Shown here in pieces: positions 46,324 through 55,119 of a stretch of DNA of 64,000 nucleotides. Position numbers and translations under genes: made by a program. Source of the stretch: a virus; the IMG/VR virus record IMGVR_UViG_3300023170_000009, positions 1 through 64,000 of that record. One strand, written 5' to 3'. Positions within the stretch are counted from its first letter, which is position 1, and every line of letters begins with the position of its first letter. A model generated the notes under the pieces. The model worked only from the letters and a program-made list of their open reading frames with translations, had not been told where the DNA came from and searched no databases.

Positions 46324-47094
46324 TTACCATTCCATACCAGACAAGAGTTTATCTAATTGCCTGACACGTCTAATTGTATTTTGTTTTAAAGCCTCTAACA
46401 TATGATTGTGATATGTTGTATTATTACATAGGTTAGCCATGTGTGTCAAGTCTTTTGGTAAACATTTTCCCCCAAAACCTAAACCACCGTCGGGCCCTGG
46501 GCATTTCCAATGTGATCCTCCAATTGATACATCTCGGGATAACATCTTTTCTATACTCTCATAGTCCATACCTTGTTCTTCACAAATGTCATAAAAGTCA
46601 TTTGCTAATGCTACTCGCATAGCTAGGGCTGTGTTCCTAGCCAACTTAAACATCATAGCTTCTTTACCACTAACAATATGTATGTCCTTCAACATAAAAA
46701 AGTCTTGTAGGTATTCACCCAAAACTTTATTAGAAGTAACTATGGGAAGTTCTTTGCTAACTACATCTTCTCTCCAATGTTTCTCCCTGAGAAACTCTGG
46801 CATAAAATCCGCATCTGGGAATAAACTAACTTGATCGGGACCTATTGTACTTCTAATAATAATTTGTCCTTTACCTTTCCATTCCTCATACACTTTTTCT
46901 AAAAGAGTAGTGTCTAAATGCTTACCATTATCTGGAGTAGGTACACAAAGAAAAACAAAATCGTATTTCTTTTCTTTACCTTCCTCATAACCCAACAAAG
47001 GATCATGTTTAGATACCTGAGCATCTGTAAACTCTAACATGTACTCTGTTGCTTTTCCAACAAAGCCATAACCCACAATTAATGTTTTTATCAT
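46324..47094 (-). CDS. Truncated UDP-glucose/GDP-mannose dehydrogenase-like
   Basis: A 256-residue protein. GYGFVGKATE is the N-terminal NAD-binding motif, FLCVPTP and STIGP are family strands, and GFGGKCLPKD holds the catalytic Cys211. It ends about 45 residues later, so the C-terminal UDP-binding domain of ordinary UGDH (about 390-440 residues) is missing. Either a specialised short enzyme or part of a two-chain form. Overlaps gp43 by an ATGA junction. Confidence 0.8.
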   Translation of the reverse strand: MIKTLIVGYGFVGKATEYMLEFTDAQVSKHDPLLGYEEGKEKKYDFVFLCVPTPDNGKHLDTTLLEKVYEEWKGKGQIIIRSTIGPDQVSLFPDADFMPEFLREKHWREDVVSKELPIVTSNKVLGEYLQDFFMLKDIHIVSGKEAMMFKLARNTALAMRVALANDFYDICEEQGMDYESIEKMLSRDVSIGGSHWKCPGPDGGLGFGGKCLPKDLTHMANLCNNTTYHNHMLEALKQNTIRRVRQLDKLLSGMEW

Positions 47095-49592
47095 GAAAAT
47101 AAATCCTCCAATGTAGCAACAGGTTCAGTTGTCCAACCCATGCTTTTAACAATAGTATCCATAGGTTCTAAAAATGCCTTTTGGAACATTGTATCATAGT
47201 CAACGTACTTGTGCAAGTCAAACTCCTCGGGGAGCTTTGTAACAAATGCAACCGTATTTTCTTTTATAAGGTTAGGCTCATACAAATATAAAAATTTAAT
47301 CTTATCGCCTTCCTGAATTTGTTCATACTTATGAGAAAGATTATTTTTTTCTAGATAAAAGTTGTAGAGCAAACTACCCCTAACGTGCATAGGAGTTCCT
47401 TTGTTATAGATGTGTGAGGAACTTCTATACTTTGCCATGTTATTACACCCACGTGGAAAAGCTATTTCCTCAGGGCTCATACTTTTAAACTTAGACTTTG
47501 TGCTTTCAATAAACTTATGTAGTGTGTCCTGATCTGAGGTTAAGCAGAGTCTAACGGCTTCTCGTAAACTATCTCGAACAGGAGCAGGTGTAGAAGAACG
47601 AACAATTTCCAAACCCATAACTTTTAAGTCTGGAGTAGAATAACGAACACCTTCATTATCCCACACGTTCATAGCATAACGTTTCTTTGCTATCCAAATG
47701 GCCTTATCTGCGATTGCCTCACGTTTAAAGAATATTTTTTGTTCAAAGGCGTTTGTGTATTTAGCAAGTTTACTCATTGCCTTATCAATACAGGGCTCAA
47801 TCTGCTCTGTACCTATTTGATCTAGGATGTCAACAATCTTATCCTTAGGCTTGTCTTTGTAAAAAGTCTCAACAAGGTTCTTGAGAGTAATGTAGCATGA
47901 GTCTGTGTCGGAGTAAAAGCTATATACTACCTCATTATTAGTCCCACAAACCCTGTTGAGAAAAAGGTTTAGTGCTTGTGCTGTGTCCTGAATAATATAT
48001 TGTCCGGACAATGTAATACCTTCTGCAATCCTATCATCATAGTATCTAAAGTATTCATTAGCCATCGCACCATAAAGAGAGTTAAGTTGAATCTTACGAG
48101 CCATCTGAAAATTGTTGTACTTAGCAATCTCGTTTTTGTATACGTCTGCTTTTGTTTCCTCATACTTACGCTTGGATTCCAACATCAACTTCTTATATTT
48201 CTGACGATCATCAAAAAACTTTTGTACAATCTCTGGGAAATATCCTTGCTTTTCCCGAGTAAAACAATAACCATTAGCTGCCATTGCGTAGTTCTTATCC
48301 CGAAGTTGGGATAAGTCATAACCTTTTGTAAGTAAGTCTTTAATTTGCACATCAAATGTATAACCAGGAACCAGTGTTTCTGGAGACATGTTATACTGCA
48401 TAATGATTGAGGGATACAGTGAAGTCGCATCGAAAGAAGCAACCCATTCATATTCACCGGGTACAGGCTCTTGTACATAAGCACCTGCAATATTTCTTGA
48501 GGGACGATCGGGCTTCAAGTGTATCACAACATCTTGATCGATCAAATGATTGTACAACAAACAGTCCCAAGTCCTAACAGATGAAAATACATCTGCATAA
48601 TTGCACTTGCCGTCGTATGCCATTGTTAGACAAAGTTCAATTAACTTCATCTTGTCCTCAAGTTTATCTACAAGGACAGTATCAATGATGTTATACTCTA
48701 CAAACCTGTTCCAGTCATTCTCATAAAACTCTCTGAAAGTATCAAACCCACTTTCAAGTTTCTTTTGTCCTAGTTCTACATCTGCAATGTAATCTAGTTT
48801 GTAGGATTCTCGGGTAATGTATGTAAACTTCTTATACAAGTCTAGGTAATCTAACTGAGCAACGCCTGTCATCTCATACTTAACTTGCTCCCTACCACCT
48901 ATCGTTAGATTTTTTCTAGCAACTAAGCCAAAGGGACTGAAACGTTTTTTATCCTCGTCACCTAAGATACGTTCTACCCTAGCAATAAGATAAGGCAAGT
49001 CAAACAGTTCTGTATTCCAACCTGTTATAACGTCAGGTGTATTAGCATTCCACCAATCTAAGAAGTTTTGTAATAGAATTCGTTCGTCAGAACAGGGGCG
49101 ATAGTCTATGTTGTAGTCCTTAGTAGCCTCGCCCGGAGTAAAGTTACCTAGTCCAAATGTTGTTATCTTTTTTGTGTTGTTGTTTTGTAAGGTTATGAGA
49201 AGAACTTTCTCAATAGGATTGTTTACATCTGGGAACCCATTCTCTGCTGTTGTTTCTATATCAATAGAATAGATGTCGATGTGTTTAGGATCCCAGGCAA
49301 TCTCGCCGGGATATTTTTCTGTGATATATTGGTAACCCCATTGTGTTTGTCCGAAGATAGGAAAGTTAGAAACTTCCTTGTATCTATCTACAAACTCTGA
49401 TGCTTCTTTGTTTGTCTCGAACTTTACAGGAGCAAGTGTTTCACCGAACATGCTCTTGTATTTAGAGTGCTTATCTGTTTTTACATAAAGGGTGGGCTTA
49501 AAGTCGTGTCGAGAAGTAAAACGTTTACCATCTCGAACACCTCGAACTAGTATCTTGTTGCCATAGTGCTTGGCAAACGTATAAAAATTCAT
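47091..49592 (-). CDS. 43: DNA polymerase, family B (T4 gp43)
   Basis: An 833-residue replicative polymerase. Proofreading exonuclease motif SIDIETT has Asp111 and Glu113. Polymerase motif A is DATSLYPS (near 390), the following region KIQLNSLYGAMAN is motif B, and YSDTDS (near 560) is motif C. It copies the phage genome with clamp gp45 and loader gp44/62. Shorter than T4 gp43 (898). The preceding promoter (49619) would start expression at this gene, and regA may repress it. Confidence 0.97.
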   Translation of the reverse strand: MNFYTFAKHYGNKILVRGVRDGKRFTSRHDFKPTLYVKTDKHSKYKSMFGETLAPVKFETNKEASEFVDRYKEVSNFPIFGQTQWGYQYITEKYPGEIAWDPKHIDIYSIDIETTAENGFPDVNNPIEKVLLITLQNNNTKKITTFGLGNFTPGEATKDYNIDYRPCSDERILLQNFLDWWNANTPDVITGWNTELFDLPYLIARVERILGDEDKKRFSPFGLVARKNLTIGGREQVKYEMTGVAQLDYLDLYKKFTYITRESYKLDYIADVELGQKKLESGFDTFREFYENDWNRFVEYNIIDTVLVDKLEDKMKLIELCLTMAYDGKCNYADVFSSVRTWDCLLYNHLIDQDVVIHLKPDRPSRNIAGAYVQEPVPGEYEWVASFDATSLYPSIIMQYNMSPETLVPGYTFDVQIKDLLTKGYDLSQLRDKNYAMAANGYCFTREKQGYFPEIVQKFFDDRQKYKKLMLESKRKYEETKADVYKNEIAKYNNFQMARKIQLNSLYGAMANEYFRYYDDRIAEGITLSGQYIIQDTAQALNLFLNRVCGTNNEVVYSFYSDTDSCYITLKNLVETFYKDKPKDKIVDILDQIGTEQIEPCIDKAMSKLAKYTNAFEQKIFFKREAIADKAIWIAKKRYAMNVWDNEGVRYSTPDLKVMGLEIVRSSTPAPVRDSLREAVRLCLTSDQDTLHKFIESTKSKFKSMSPEEIAFPRGCNNMAKYRSSSHIYNKGTPMHVRGSLLYNFYLEKNNLSHKYEQIQEGDKIKFLYLYEPNLIKENTVAFVTKLPEEFDLHKYVDYDTMFQKAFLEPMDTIVKSMGWTTEPVATLEDLFS

Positions 49593-49618
49593 AATAACTC
49601 CAACACAAATAAGTCATA

Positions 49619-49647
49619 ATTATAGTATCGTTGGAGGATAATGTCAA
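49619..49647 (-). promoter_or_regulatory. Sigma70-type promoter for DNA polymerase
   Basis: Minus strand: TTGACA (49647-49642), 17-base spacer, TATAAT (49624-49619). Leader of about 22 bases to the gp43 ATG. Confidence 0.85.
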
Positions 49648-49650
49648 GTA

Positions 49651-50061
49651 TTAGATGACCACTTTCTTTCTATTGAGTAAGTGGGCTTCTTCTATATCCT
49701 CTTTGGATTGACCAAAATAAGCAACACCCAAGTGTTCTCGAATCATTATATCTTTTACGCTTTGGTCTCTATCTTCCTTGGCATCGTACACGATAAACTC
49801 TCCAAGGATACGACCAAATTTCCCTGTGGCGTCTTTGTGAGTCCGTAAAGTTGATTCTTTCCCAAGGGCCGTTTTAAGAAATGCCTTCGCCATAAGTCCG
49901 TATTGCTTTTCAACCTTATCTCTTGTCCGGCTTTCAGGAGTGTCAATTCCATATAATCGCACTCGTTGGTTACGATACCATATTCCGAAACCGAGATCAA
50001 TGTCGACATCCACGGTGTCACCATCTACTACCCTTACGATTTTACATTTATACTCGTACAT
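49651..50061 (-). CDS. Staphylococcal-nuclease-like (SNase) protein
   Basis: A 136-residue SNase-fold protein. VVDGDTVDVDID carries the calcium-binding Asp residues, RVRLYGIDTPES supplies the Arg and Asp of the active site, and KFGRILGEFIV the second Arg region. Such calcium-dependent nucleases cut DNA and RNA. No signal peptide is present, so it acts inside the cell, possibly in host nucleic-acid breakdown. Placed between the polymerase promoter and a small Sm-like gene. Confidence 0.85.
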   Translation of the reverse strand: MYEYKCKIVRVVDGDTVDVDIDLGFGIWYRNQRVRLYGIDTPESRTRDKVEKQYGLMAKAFLKTALGKESTLRTHKDATGKFGRILGEFIVYDAKEDRDQSVKDIMIREHLGVAYFGQSKEDIEEAHLLNRKKVVI

Positions 50062-50062
50062 A

Positions 50063-50395
50063 TCAACCTTTTAAAGTTTGCTTAGTAACAATATTATTGT
50101 CCGGAACAAGAAGTCCTGAACCAAATCGTCTATTGTATTCATTTAGCAAAGATGTCTCAGGTTGATAAATTGAAACGATGTGTGCTGGCATAATAGGTAC
50201 TTTATGCTCTTTAGCAAAAGGAGCATAGGGAGCAAGGCCAATGCCAAACTCATTGGGATTATCCTGTTTAGGAACCATCATTATTAAACAAGGTTTATTG
50301 GCTAGAACAAATTCCCTGCCTTCAACTTGTATCTCTTCGATATCTCCAATGATGTCCTCACCAGATGATAATTTTATAATTTGGACATTGGCCAT
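50063..50395 (-). CDS. Small Sm/SH3-like protein
   Basis: A 110-residue protein. KLSSGEDIIGDIEE and FVLANKPCLIMMV form the opening strands typical of LSm or SH3-like barrels seen in several T4-like phages. A Pro-rich loop and a flexible C-terminal part follow. May bind RNA or protein; unproven. One base from the SNase gene. Confidence 0.55.
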   Translation of the reverse strand: MANVQIIKLSSGEDIIGDIEEIQVEGREFVLANKPCLIMMVPKQDNPNEFGIGLAPYAPFAKEHKVPIMPAHIVSIYQPETSLLNEYNRRFGSGLLVPDNNIVTKQTLKG

Positions 50396-50405
50396 GCTTT
50401 ATTCC

Positions 50406-50846
50406 TTATTTAACTTTGATTGTTGTTGCTTTCTTTTCTTCTGGAACTTCTCTAATCAGAGTGATTAAAAGCATTCCATCTACAAACTCTGCATCTTCTA
50501 CTTTAACATGTTCTGCTAATGCAAATGTTCTTGTGAAGTTACGAGCTCCAATACCCTTGTGATAAAATTCTCTTTTATCTTCGCCTCGGTCTTGTACACC
50601 TTGAACAACGAGTTTATTACCTTCGGGTACTAGGTTGATGTTAAATTCATCTTTTGTGAAACCTGCTGCTGCAATTTCAATAATGAATTTTTCATCTTCA
50701 ACCTTTACAATATTGTAGGGTGGATAATTGTTTGCAATCTCTGAAACATTCACAAGATTGTCTAACATTCTATCAAAACCTACAGTGAAAGGTTTTACAT
50801 CATTTAAAAAATCAGCCATGTTGGCTGTAGTATATCTTCTTACCAT
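50406..50846 (-). CDS. hsp20: Small heat-shock protein (Hsp20)
   Basis: A 146-residue alpha-crystallin-domain chaperone. An N-terminal region ends near 42, then YNIVKVEDEKFIIEIAAAGF, strands through LVVQG, and the C-terminal HVKVEDAEFVDGMLLITL strand pair form the domain; EVPEEKKATTIKVK is the tail. Holds unfolded proteins during infection. Common in marine T4-like phages. Preceded by a 5' hairpin and late box. Confidence 0.9.
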   Translation of the reverse strand: MVRRYTTANMADFLNDVKPFTVGFDRMLDNLVNVSEIANNYPPYNIVKVEDEKFIIEIAAAGFTKDEFNINLVPEGNKLVVQGVQDRGEDKREFYHKGIGARNFTRTFALAEHVKVEDAEFVDGMLLITLIREVPEEKKATTIKVK

Positions 50847-50883
50847 TTTAGTTTCCTCCTATATTTAGCAAGGTTAGTTATAC

Positions 50884-50901
50884 GAGACCCTTTCGGCGTC
50901 T
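50884..50901 (-). promoter_or_regulatory. 5' stem-loop in the Hsp20 leader
   Basis: GAGACGCC/GGGTCTC pairs around GAAA at the likely RNA start (about 50902). Could stabilise the mRNA or end upstream transcripts. Confidence 0.55.
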
Positions 50902-50907
50902 CAATTT

Positions 50908-50915
50908 TATTTATA
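50908..50915 (-). promoter_or_regulatory. T4-type late promoter for hsp20
   Basis: TATAAATA on the minus strand, about 62 bases before the Hsp20 ATG. Confidence 0.8.
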
Positions 50916-50920
50916 AAAGT

Positions 50921-51505
50921 TTAAGGGTTTTGATTAAATTCACCTTCCCTAAACCACAAATTAACAGCCCACTTTTCTCCTAGTCCTACAGGCTCTCCGC
51001 CATGTAAAGCAAATGGGTGTTCAATGTTTGTTCCGGGATAACATGTATGAAAAATTATTAAGCGACCCTGAACTGCATCTACTCTTCTAGACAGTTTAGG
51101 AAAAATTGTTCCTCCCCCAGAAGTAGGAGTATTCAAATACATTAATGCAGTTAGAACTCTTTGTCCTCCCGACTTAATAAGTTCTGGATTTTTTACAAGA
51201 TCAAAAGTATCATGATGTGGTTTGTATTCTTGTGTTTTATCATATCGAATAACTTGAGGCGGCTCACTCTGAGCAGGATGTATTCCTACTTTGGATGCTA
51301 CCTTTTCCATAAACGTTTTGACAAAGGAATCAGTATGAGATAGCCAATGTTGATAGCTAGTCCTTGCATCTGTTATTGGATTGTCTTTGTCAAAAACTTT
51401 TGAACGTTCTAAATGATCTCGACTCATTTCTATTATAGTTTCGCATTCGTAACTCGTTAGAAAATTGTCCTCATAATATATAAGCGGCGTCAAATTTAGG
51501 ATCAT
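50921..51505 (-). CDS. Prolyl-4-hydroxylase-like 2OG-Fe(II) dioxygenase
   Basis: A 194-residue enzyme. KPHHDTF has His97 and Asp99; FALHGGEPVG gives the distal His168 and GEKWAVNLW the 2-oxoglutarate-binding Lys178. TPTSGGGTIFP is the P4H beta-turn between them. All iron and cosubstrate residues are present, unlike the related protein at 55781. Next to regA and hsp20. Hydroxylates an unknown substrate. Confidence 0.88.
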   Translation of the reverse strand: MILNLTPLIYYEDNFLTSYECETIIEMSRDHLERSKVFDKDNPITDARTSYQHWLSHTDSFVKTFMEKVASKVGIHPAQSEPPQVIRYDKTQEYKPHHDTFDLVKNPELIKSGGQRVLTALMYLNTPTSGGGTIFPKLSRRVDAVQGRLIIFHTCYPGTNIEHPFALHGGEPVGLGEKWAVNLWFREGEFNQNP

Positions 51506-51511
51506 ATTATG

Positions 51512-51934
51512 TTATCGTTTTTTACCTATGTTGTACTTTGGAATTAAATCCCATTGATCTTTTTCTTTAAAAGCAATTATTTTAATCTGACTTAGAGGGG
51601 CTAAATTTTCTTCCTCTAATTCAATTAAAAGTTTTACAAGTCCCCAATCTTGTAGAAGTTTACCTATTGTGTTCCTTCTTTGCAAATCGTTCTCTGTAAA
51701 ATCTGCCGCTTTGCCGTCTAAAGCAAACAGTTCTTTAAAATGCGTAATAAAGTATCTTCCCTTCTTGTGTAAAATATGACAAGACTGAAAAAGAACATTA
51801 TCCTTTTTAGAAGCAATGCCTATTCTAGACAATGTTTCCCTGACTTTTAAGAAGTCATCAGGACTGTTGAGTTCTATCTCTAAAGGAAAATAACCTGGAA
51901 AATTAATATCAAAGAAATCTTCTTTGTTGTTCAT
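51512..51934 (-). CDS. regA: RegA translational repressor
   Basis: A 140-residue homologue of T4 RegA (122), which binds AU-rich start regions of phage mRNAs and represses their translation. Diagnostic segment: LFQSCHILHKKGRYFITHFKE, split by a basic turn, then ELFALDG. Placed after gp62 as in T4. A late-type box lies at 51983. Longer C terminus (KYNIGKKR) than T4. Confidence 0.92.
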   Translation of the reverse strand: MNNKEDFFDINFPGYFPLEIELNSPDDFLKVRETLSRIGIASKKDNVLFQSCHILHKKGRYFITHFKELFALDGKAADFTENDLQRRNTIGKLLQDWGLVKLLIELEEENLAPLSQIKIIAFKEKDQWDLIPKYNIGKKR

Positions 51935-51982
51935 CTCATTTACCTTATAACTAATCCATAATTACTCTATGGAATTCTTAGT

Positions 51983-51990
51983 TATTTATA
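51983..51990 (-). promoter_or_regulatory. T4-type late promoter before regA
   Basis: TATAAATA on the minus strand, 49 bases before the regA ATG and overlapping the gp62 stop region. Confidence 0.7.
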
Positions 51991-52444
51991 ATTTTCCACC
52001 TTTAGATGATTTTAGGTATTCCTTGATCTCCTCAATGTTCTCTGGAGTTAAAATTCTTAAGGCTTCTTTTGCCTTATTGAAACTGTAACCAAAATACTTT
52101 TGTACTGCTTCAAGATTTTCTTCTTCACTTTTCAACCATTTGTTGTAGCGTTTCTTTTTGCGAACAACAGCACAAAGAAAATCATACTGCATCTTTTTAT
52201 CTAAATGAGATCTAGAATTCATTTCATTGCCAGCAATAACTGTATCAGCACCATACCCCATAGCACGATTAACTATAAAAGGATTGTATTGATTCTCTGT
52301 CCAATCATCTACAATCAAATTTTCTTTGGTGTAGTTTATGCTATTGGCAAAATCAAAAGGGGAGATCTTCGCAAGTTTTTCTACGAAATCTTCTTCATTG
52401 ATTTCACTTACTGCTGGACCAAAGCCTTCTAAAATACTTTCCAT
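51986..52444 (-). CDS. 62: Clamp-loader small subunit (T4 gp62)
   Basis: A 152-residue protein from ATG 52444, which forms TGATG with the preceding small gene; a TTG lies just upstream. SPFDFANSINYTKENL is the signature of gp62, which joins gp44 in the clamp loader. Shorter than T4 gp62 (187). Followed by regA as in T4. Confidence 0.85.
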   Translation of the reverse strand: MESILEGFGPAVSEINEEDFVEKLAKISPFDFANSINYTKENLIVDDWTENQYNPFIVNRAMGYGADTVIAGNEMNSRSHLDKKMQYDFLCAVVRKKKRYNKWLKSEEENLEAVQKYFGYSFNKAKEALRILTPENIEEIKEYLKSSKGGKL

Positions 52445-52587
52445 CAACGACCTCTGATCTGATAGGAAGATGCTAAAAGTTCTGCATTCTTCATCATAAA
52501 GTCTGCCTCATAATAAGAACCAAACCCTACTAATAATAATAAAACAATAAATGCAAATACTAATACTGCTCTTTTCATTCTGTTCAT
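52444..52587 (-). CDS. Small single-pass membrane protein between gp44 and gp62
   Basis: A 47-residue ORF from ATG 52587 to TGA 52444, overlapping the gp62 ATG by one base and the preceding 36-residue ORF by four. One membrane helix (about 6-22) then a polar tail. Its place between clamp-loader genes suggests translational linking; function unknown. Confidence 0.65.
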   Translation of the reverse strand: MNRMKRAVLVFAFIVLLLLVGFGSYYEADFMMKNAELLASSYQIRGR

Positions 52588-52694
52588 TCTGATAAAGTCT
52601 TGTTTACTACTTTGGCAAGTCTACCACGTTTCATGAACTTGTGAAAAGCCTTTAGTTTCTTTTTTAATTGTTTTTTTATTTTCGTTTTTTTCAT
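52584..52694 (-). CDS. Very small basic protein
   Basis: A 36-residue ORF from ATG 52694, overlapping the gp44 stop as ATGA. Almost half the residues are Lys or Arg (KTKIKKQLKKKLKAFHKF). Ends four bases inside the next small gene. Possibly a nucleic-acid-binding peptide or a coupling ORF; not recognised. Confidence 0.55.
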   Translation of the reverse strand: MKKTKIKKQLKKKLKAFHKFMKRGRLAKVVNKTLSE

Positions 52695-53635
52695 TTAAAC
52701 TCCACGTTTGCCATAATTTCAGTTAAGCAGGCAGTAAGATTAATTTCTTGATCTGCTACAAACGCTGCTTTATACTGATAGTCTGCAATAAGTAAAACAA
52801 GCTGAGGTATAGATTTAATCTCAGGCAGTAGAGTATCATAGATGTATCTAAAGATGCCTTGTGGATCTGTATCAACATTGTTGGCAACCCATTGTCGCAT
52901 CTTACGCCAATCCTTTTCTTTCAAGGAAGCAATCAACTCCTTTGTGTTGATTTCTGCAAAGTTGCTGAGAATGCCTTCATCAATAACACCTGCCGCAGAA
53001 TACCTTTGTAGTTCATTAATAACACGTCGATAGTCTGGGAAGTATTTAATCAATAAATCTGCCAATACTTTTTCATGATACTTAATGCCTTCAGAATTAA
53101 GAATGTCCTGCATTCTTTTCATAAAGGCACTTGCTAACTTAGGCTTATTACCGTTACCTGTTTTAAATTCAATAACCGTAGTCCTGGAATGTAGTGGACT
53201 AATGATACGATTTTTATAGTTACATGTAAAAATAAACCTACAGTTTTCAGAGAATGTTTCTATAAACGCACGTAGAGCAGGCTGAACACTATCCTTGTTT
53301 AGATAGTCTGCCTCATCTATGATTACAACTTTTGTTTTTCCTTCAAAACTAATTGAACTAGCAAAGTCCTTAATTTTAGTTCTTAAGGTATCAATTTGCC
53401 TGCCTTCATCTGAACCGTTAATAATGATGTAATCACATCCTAACTGTTCACACAAGGCTCTTGCTACTGTAGTCTTACCTGTACCTGCGGTGCCACACAA
53501 AAGCAAATTAGGAACTTCTCCTTTATTGAGAAACTCCTTAAATGTTTTTTTAGTGTCCTCAGGTAGAATACAGTCATCAATATTCTGTGGGCGATACTTT
53601 TCTACCCATAGAAACTGCTCTGCTCTACTTTCCAT
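52691..53635 (-). CDS. 44: Clamp-loader large subunit (T4 gp44)
   Basis: A 314-residue AAA+ ATPase. Walker A GTAGTGKT at about residues 48-55, Walker B VVIIDEADYL near 105, sensor 1 FIFTCNYKNR near 137 and the SRTTVIEF region follow. It loads clamp gp45 with gp62. Start at ATG 53635; a GTG directly upstream is possible. Length matches T4 gp44 (319). Confidence 0.95.
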   Translation of the reverse strand: MESRAEQFLWVEKYRPQNIDDCILPEDTKKTFKEFLNKGEVPNLLLCGTAGTGKTTVARALCEQLGCDYIIINGSDEGRQIDTLRTKIKDFASSISFEGKTKVVIIDEADYLNKDSVQPALRAFIETFSENCRFIFTCNYKNRIISPLHSRTTVIEFKTGNGNKPKLASAFMKRMQDILNSEGIKYHEKVLADLLIKYFPDYRRVINELQRYSAAGVIDEGILSNFAEINTKELIASLKEKDWRKMRQWVANNVDTDPQGIFRYIYDTLLPEIKSIPQLVLLIADYQYKAAFVADQEINLTACLTEIMANVEFK

Positions 53636-53663
53636 CACTTACTCCATAATATAATAAAAAAAC

Positions 53664-54218
53664 TTACTTACCAATTCGCTCTTTAATGTCAGCGGTATCA
53701 TTTAGTGTAAGTTCAATGTGCCGTCCACCTTTCAAATAAGTTAGCACAGTTTGAGGATCAGATACTTCATATGGATCCTCAGGGTGGTTTGCAGATTTAC
53801 CTGGCTCTTCAAACAGCTTTTCTACTTCGCCGTTATTAACAACCATTGCATATCTCCAAGACCTAATACCAAAGCCTAAATTGTCTTTGGCGACAAGCAT
53901 ATTCATAGAATGTGTAAACTTAGCAGAACCATCTGGGATAAGTTTAACATTTTTAATTCCCAAGTCCTTTGCCCACGCATTCATTACAAAAGTGTCGTTG
54001 ACACTTAGGCAATATACTTCGTCAATGCCATGCGCTTTAAACTCATCATAGAGTTCGTCATAGCCAGGTAATTGATAGTTAGAACATGTAGGAGTAAATG
54101 CACCTGGCAGTGCAAACAATACTACACGCTTACCTTCAAATACTTCTTTAGATGTTAGTTCAGCCCATTCGCTATCTACACGAACAGGCCAACTAAGATC
54201 AGATACTAAATTAAGCAT
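53664..54218 (-). CDS. Peroxiredoxin (Prx5-type)
   Basis: A 184-residue thioredoxin-fold peroxidase. PGAFTPTCS holds the peroxidatic Cys45, with the conserved Pro and Thr. YCLSVNDTFVMNAW is the second family block. A distal Arg in IRSWRYAMVV completes the active site. It reduces peroxides using thiol donors. Sits between the sliding clamp and clamp loader, a place where T4 has none. Likely protects replication in an oxidative host. Confidence 0.92.
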   Translation of the reverse strand: MLNLVSDLSWPVRVDSEWAELTSKEVFEGKRVVLFALPGAFTPTCSNYQLPGYDELYDEFKAHGIDEVYCLSVNDTFVMNAWAKDLGIKNVKLIPDGSAKFTHSMNMLVAKDNLGFGIRSWRYAMVVNNGEVEKLFEEPGKSANHPEDPYEVSDPQTVLTYLKGGRHIELTLNDTADIKERIGK

Positions 54219-54221
54219 CTT

Positions 54222-54395
54222 TTATTCTCCATCACTGAAAGGATCAAAAGTTTCATTAAGAATTTTTTTAATCATAGTCAAAGCTTGATTAGGTCTAGTG
54301 AAGATAAATTCTGCACCATCATCTGAATTAGAAACTTCAAGTACCCAACCATTGGATACTTCCCTTAGGTTAAAATTTAATTTTCCTTCTTCCAT
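54222..54395 (-). CDS. Small hypothetical protein
   Basis: A 57-residue acidic protein from ATG 54395 (GGAG upstream), just after the sliding clamp. It has two strands (KLNFNLREVSNGWVLEV) and a helix (NQALTMIKKIL). No family recognised. The longer frame would overlap gp45. Confidence 0.6.
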   Translation of the reverse strand: MEEGKLNFNLREVSNGWVLEVSNSDDGAEFIFTRPNQALTMIKKILNETFDPFSDGE

Positions 54396-54396
54396 A

Positions 54397-55059
54397 TTAT
54401 TCTCCAATTTCTGAAGAGCGTTCAAGTGCCAACCAATACTTAAGATCAGATTTGCTGTTCTGTAAGAACATAAACTTCTTCTTAGAGATTGTAACCTTGT
54501 ATGATCCAGGAACTACTTTTAAATTTTCAATCTGCAGTCTTGCATCAAACTCTACAGTAGCATCACCAATAACTTGCTTAAAGCTGTTACTCTTAGGCGT
54601 GCTAGGATCACCTACAGTAAGTGTTACCTTACCACCACTTGCCACGATACTTAGCATAGGTGCACCTGTAATCGCGGCTGCTTTCATAATCATACCCAAG
54701 TTTTCTGAGGACAAGTCGAATGAGTAGAAATCATCTACATCAATAGTCTTGTCGGGAGCAGAAACAATAATGTTAGGGTCTGCATAAAAGTATTCAAACT
54801 CACTACTACCTTTAATCACTTTAAGAGATTCATCACCAAACTCTACGTCGGTGTCCTCCATAAGTGTAAGTAAAGCAAGTAAGCTATTAAGATCATAGAT
54901 AGCGAACTCTTTATCAAAAGTTTCATCTACGACTGCTCGTGCGAAAATGTTCTTTCCTGTACTAATTGTAGAAAGAACATTTCCTTGTCGAACGAGAATG
55001 TTGGAATTTACCGTTGCGAAATTCTTAAGAACTTCGAGGGTAGTTTTACTGATTTTCAT
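54397..55059 (-). CDS. 45: Sliding clamp (T4 gp45)
   Basis: A 220-residue clamp subunit that tethers the polymerase and, in T4, activates late transcription. It shows the clamp pattern: KISKTTLEVLKNFA helix start, DLNSLLALLTLM interdomain segment, and ITGAPMLSIVASGG in the second half. Length near T4 gp45 (228). First gene after the promoter at 55091, upstream of Prx, gp44 and gp62. In T4 it works with gp33 and gp55 at TATAAATA boxes, which are frequent here. Confidence 0.95.
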   Translation of the reverse strand: MKISKTTLEVLKNFATVNSNILVRQGNVLSTISTGKNIFARAVVDETFDKEFAIYDLNSLLALLTLMEDTDVEFGDESLKVIKGSSEFEYFYADPNIIVSAPDKTIDVDDFYSFDLSSENLGMIMKAAAITGAPMLSIVASGGKVTLTVGDPSTPKSNSFKQVIGDATVEFDARLQIENLKVVPGSYKVTISKKKFMFLQNSKSDLKYWLALERSSEIGE

Positions 55060-55090
55060 AATATAGTTTACTCCATTATTAAGTCCGTAT

Positions 55091-55119
55091 ATTATACGAA
55101 CAAATTCAAATTAAGTCAA
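55091..55119 (-). promoter_or_regulatory. Sigma70-type promoter for the clamp operon
   Basis: Minus strand: TTGACT (55119-55114), 17-base spacer, TATAAT (55096-55091), about 32 bases before the gp45 ATG. Confidence 0.8.
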
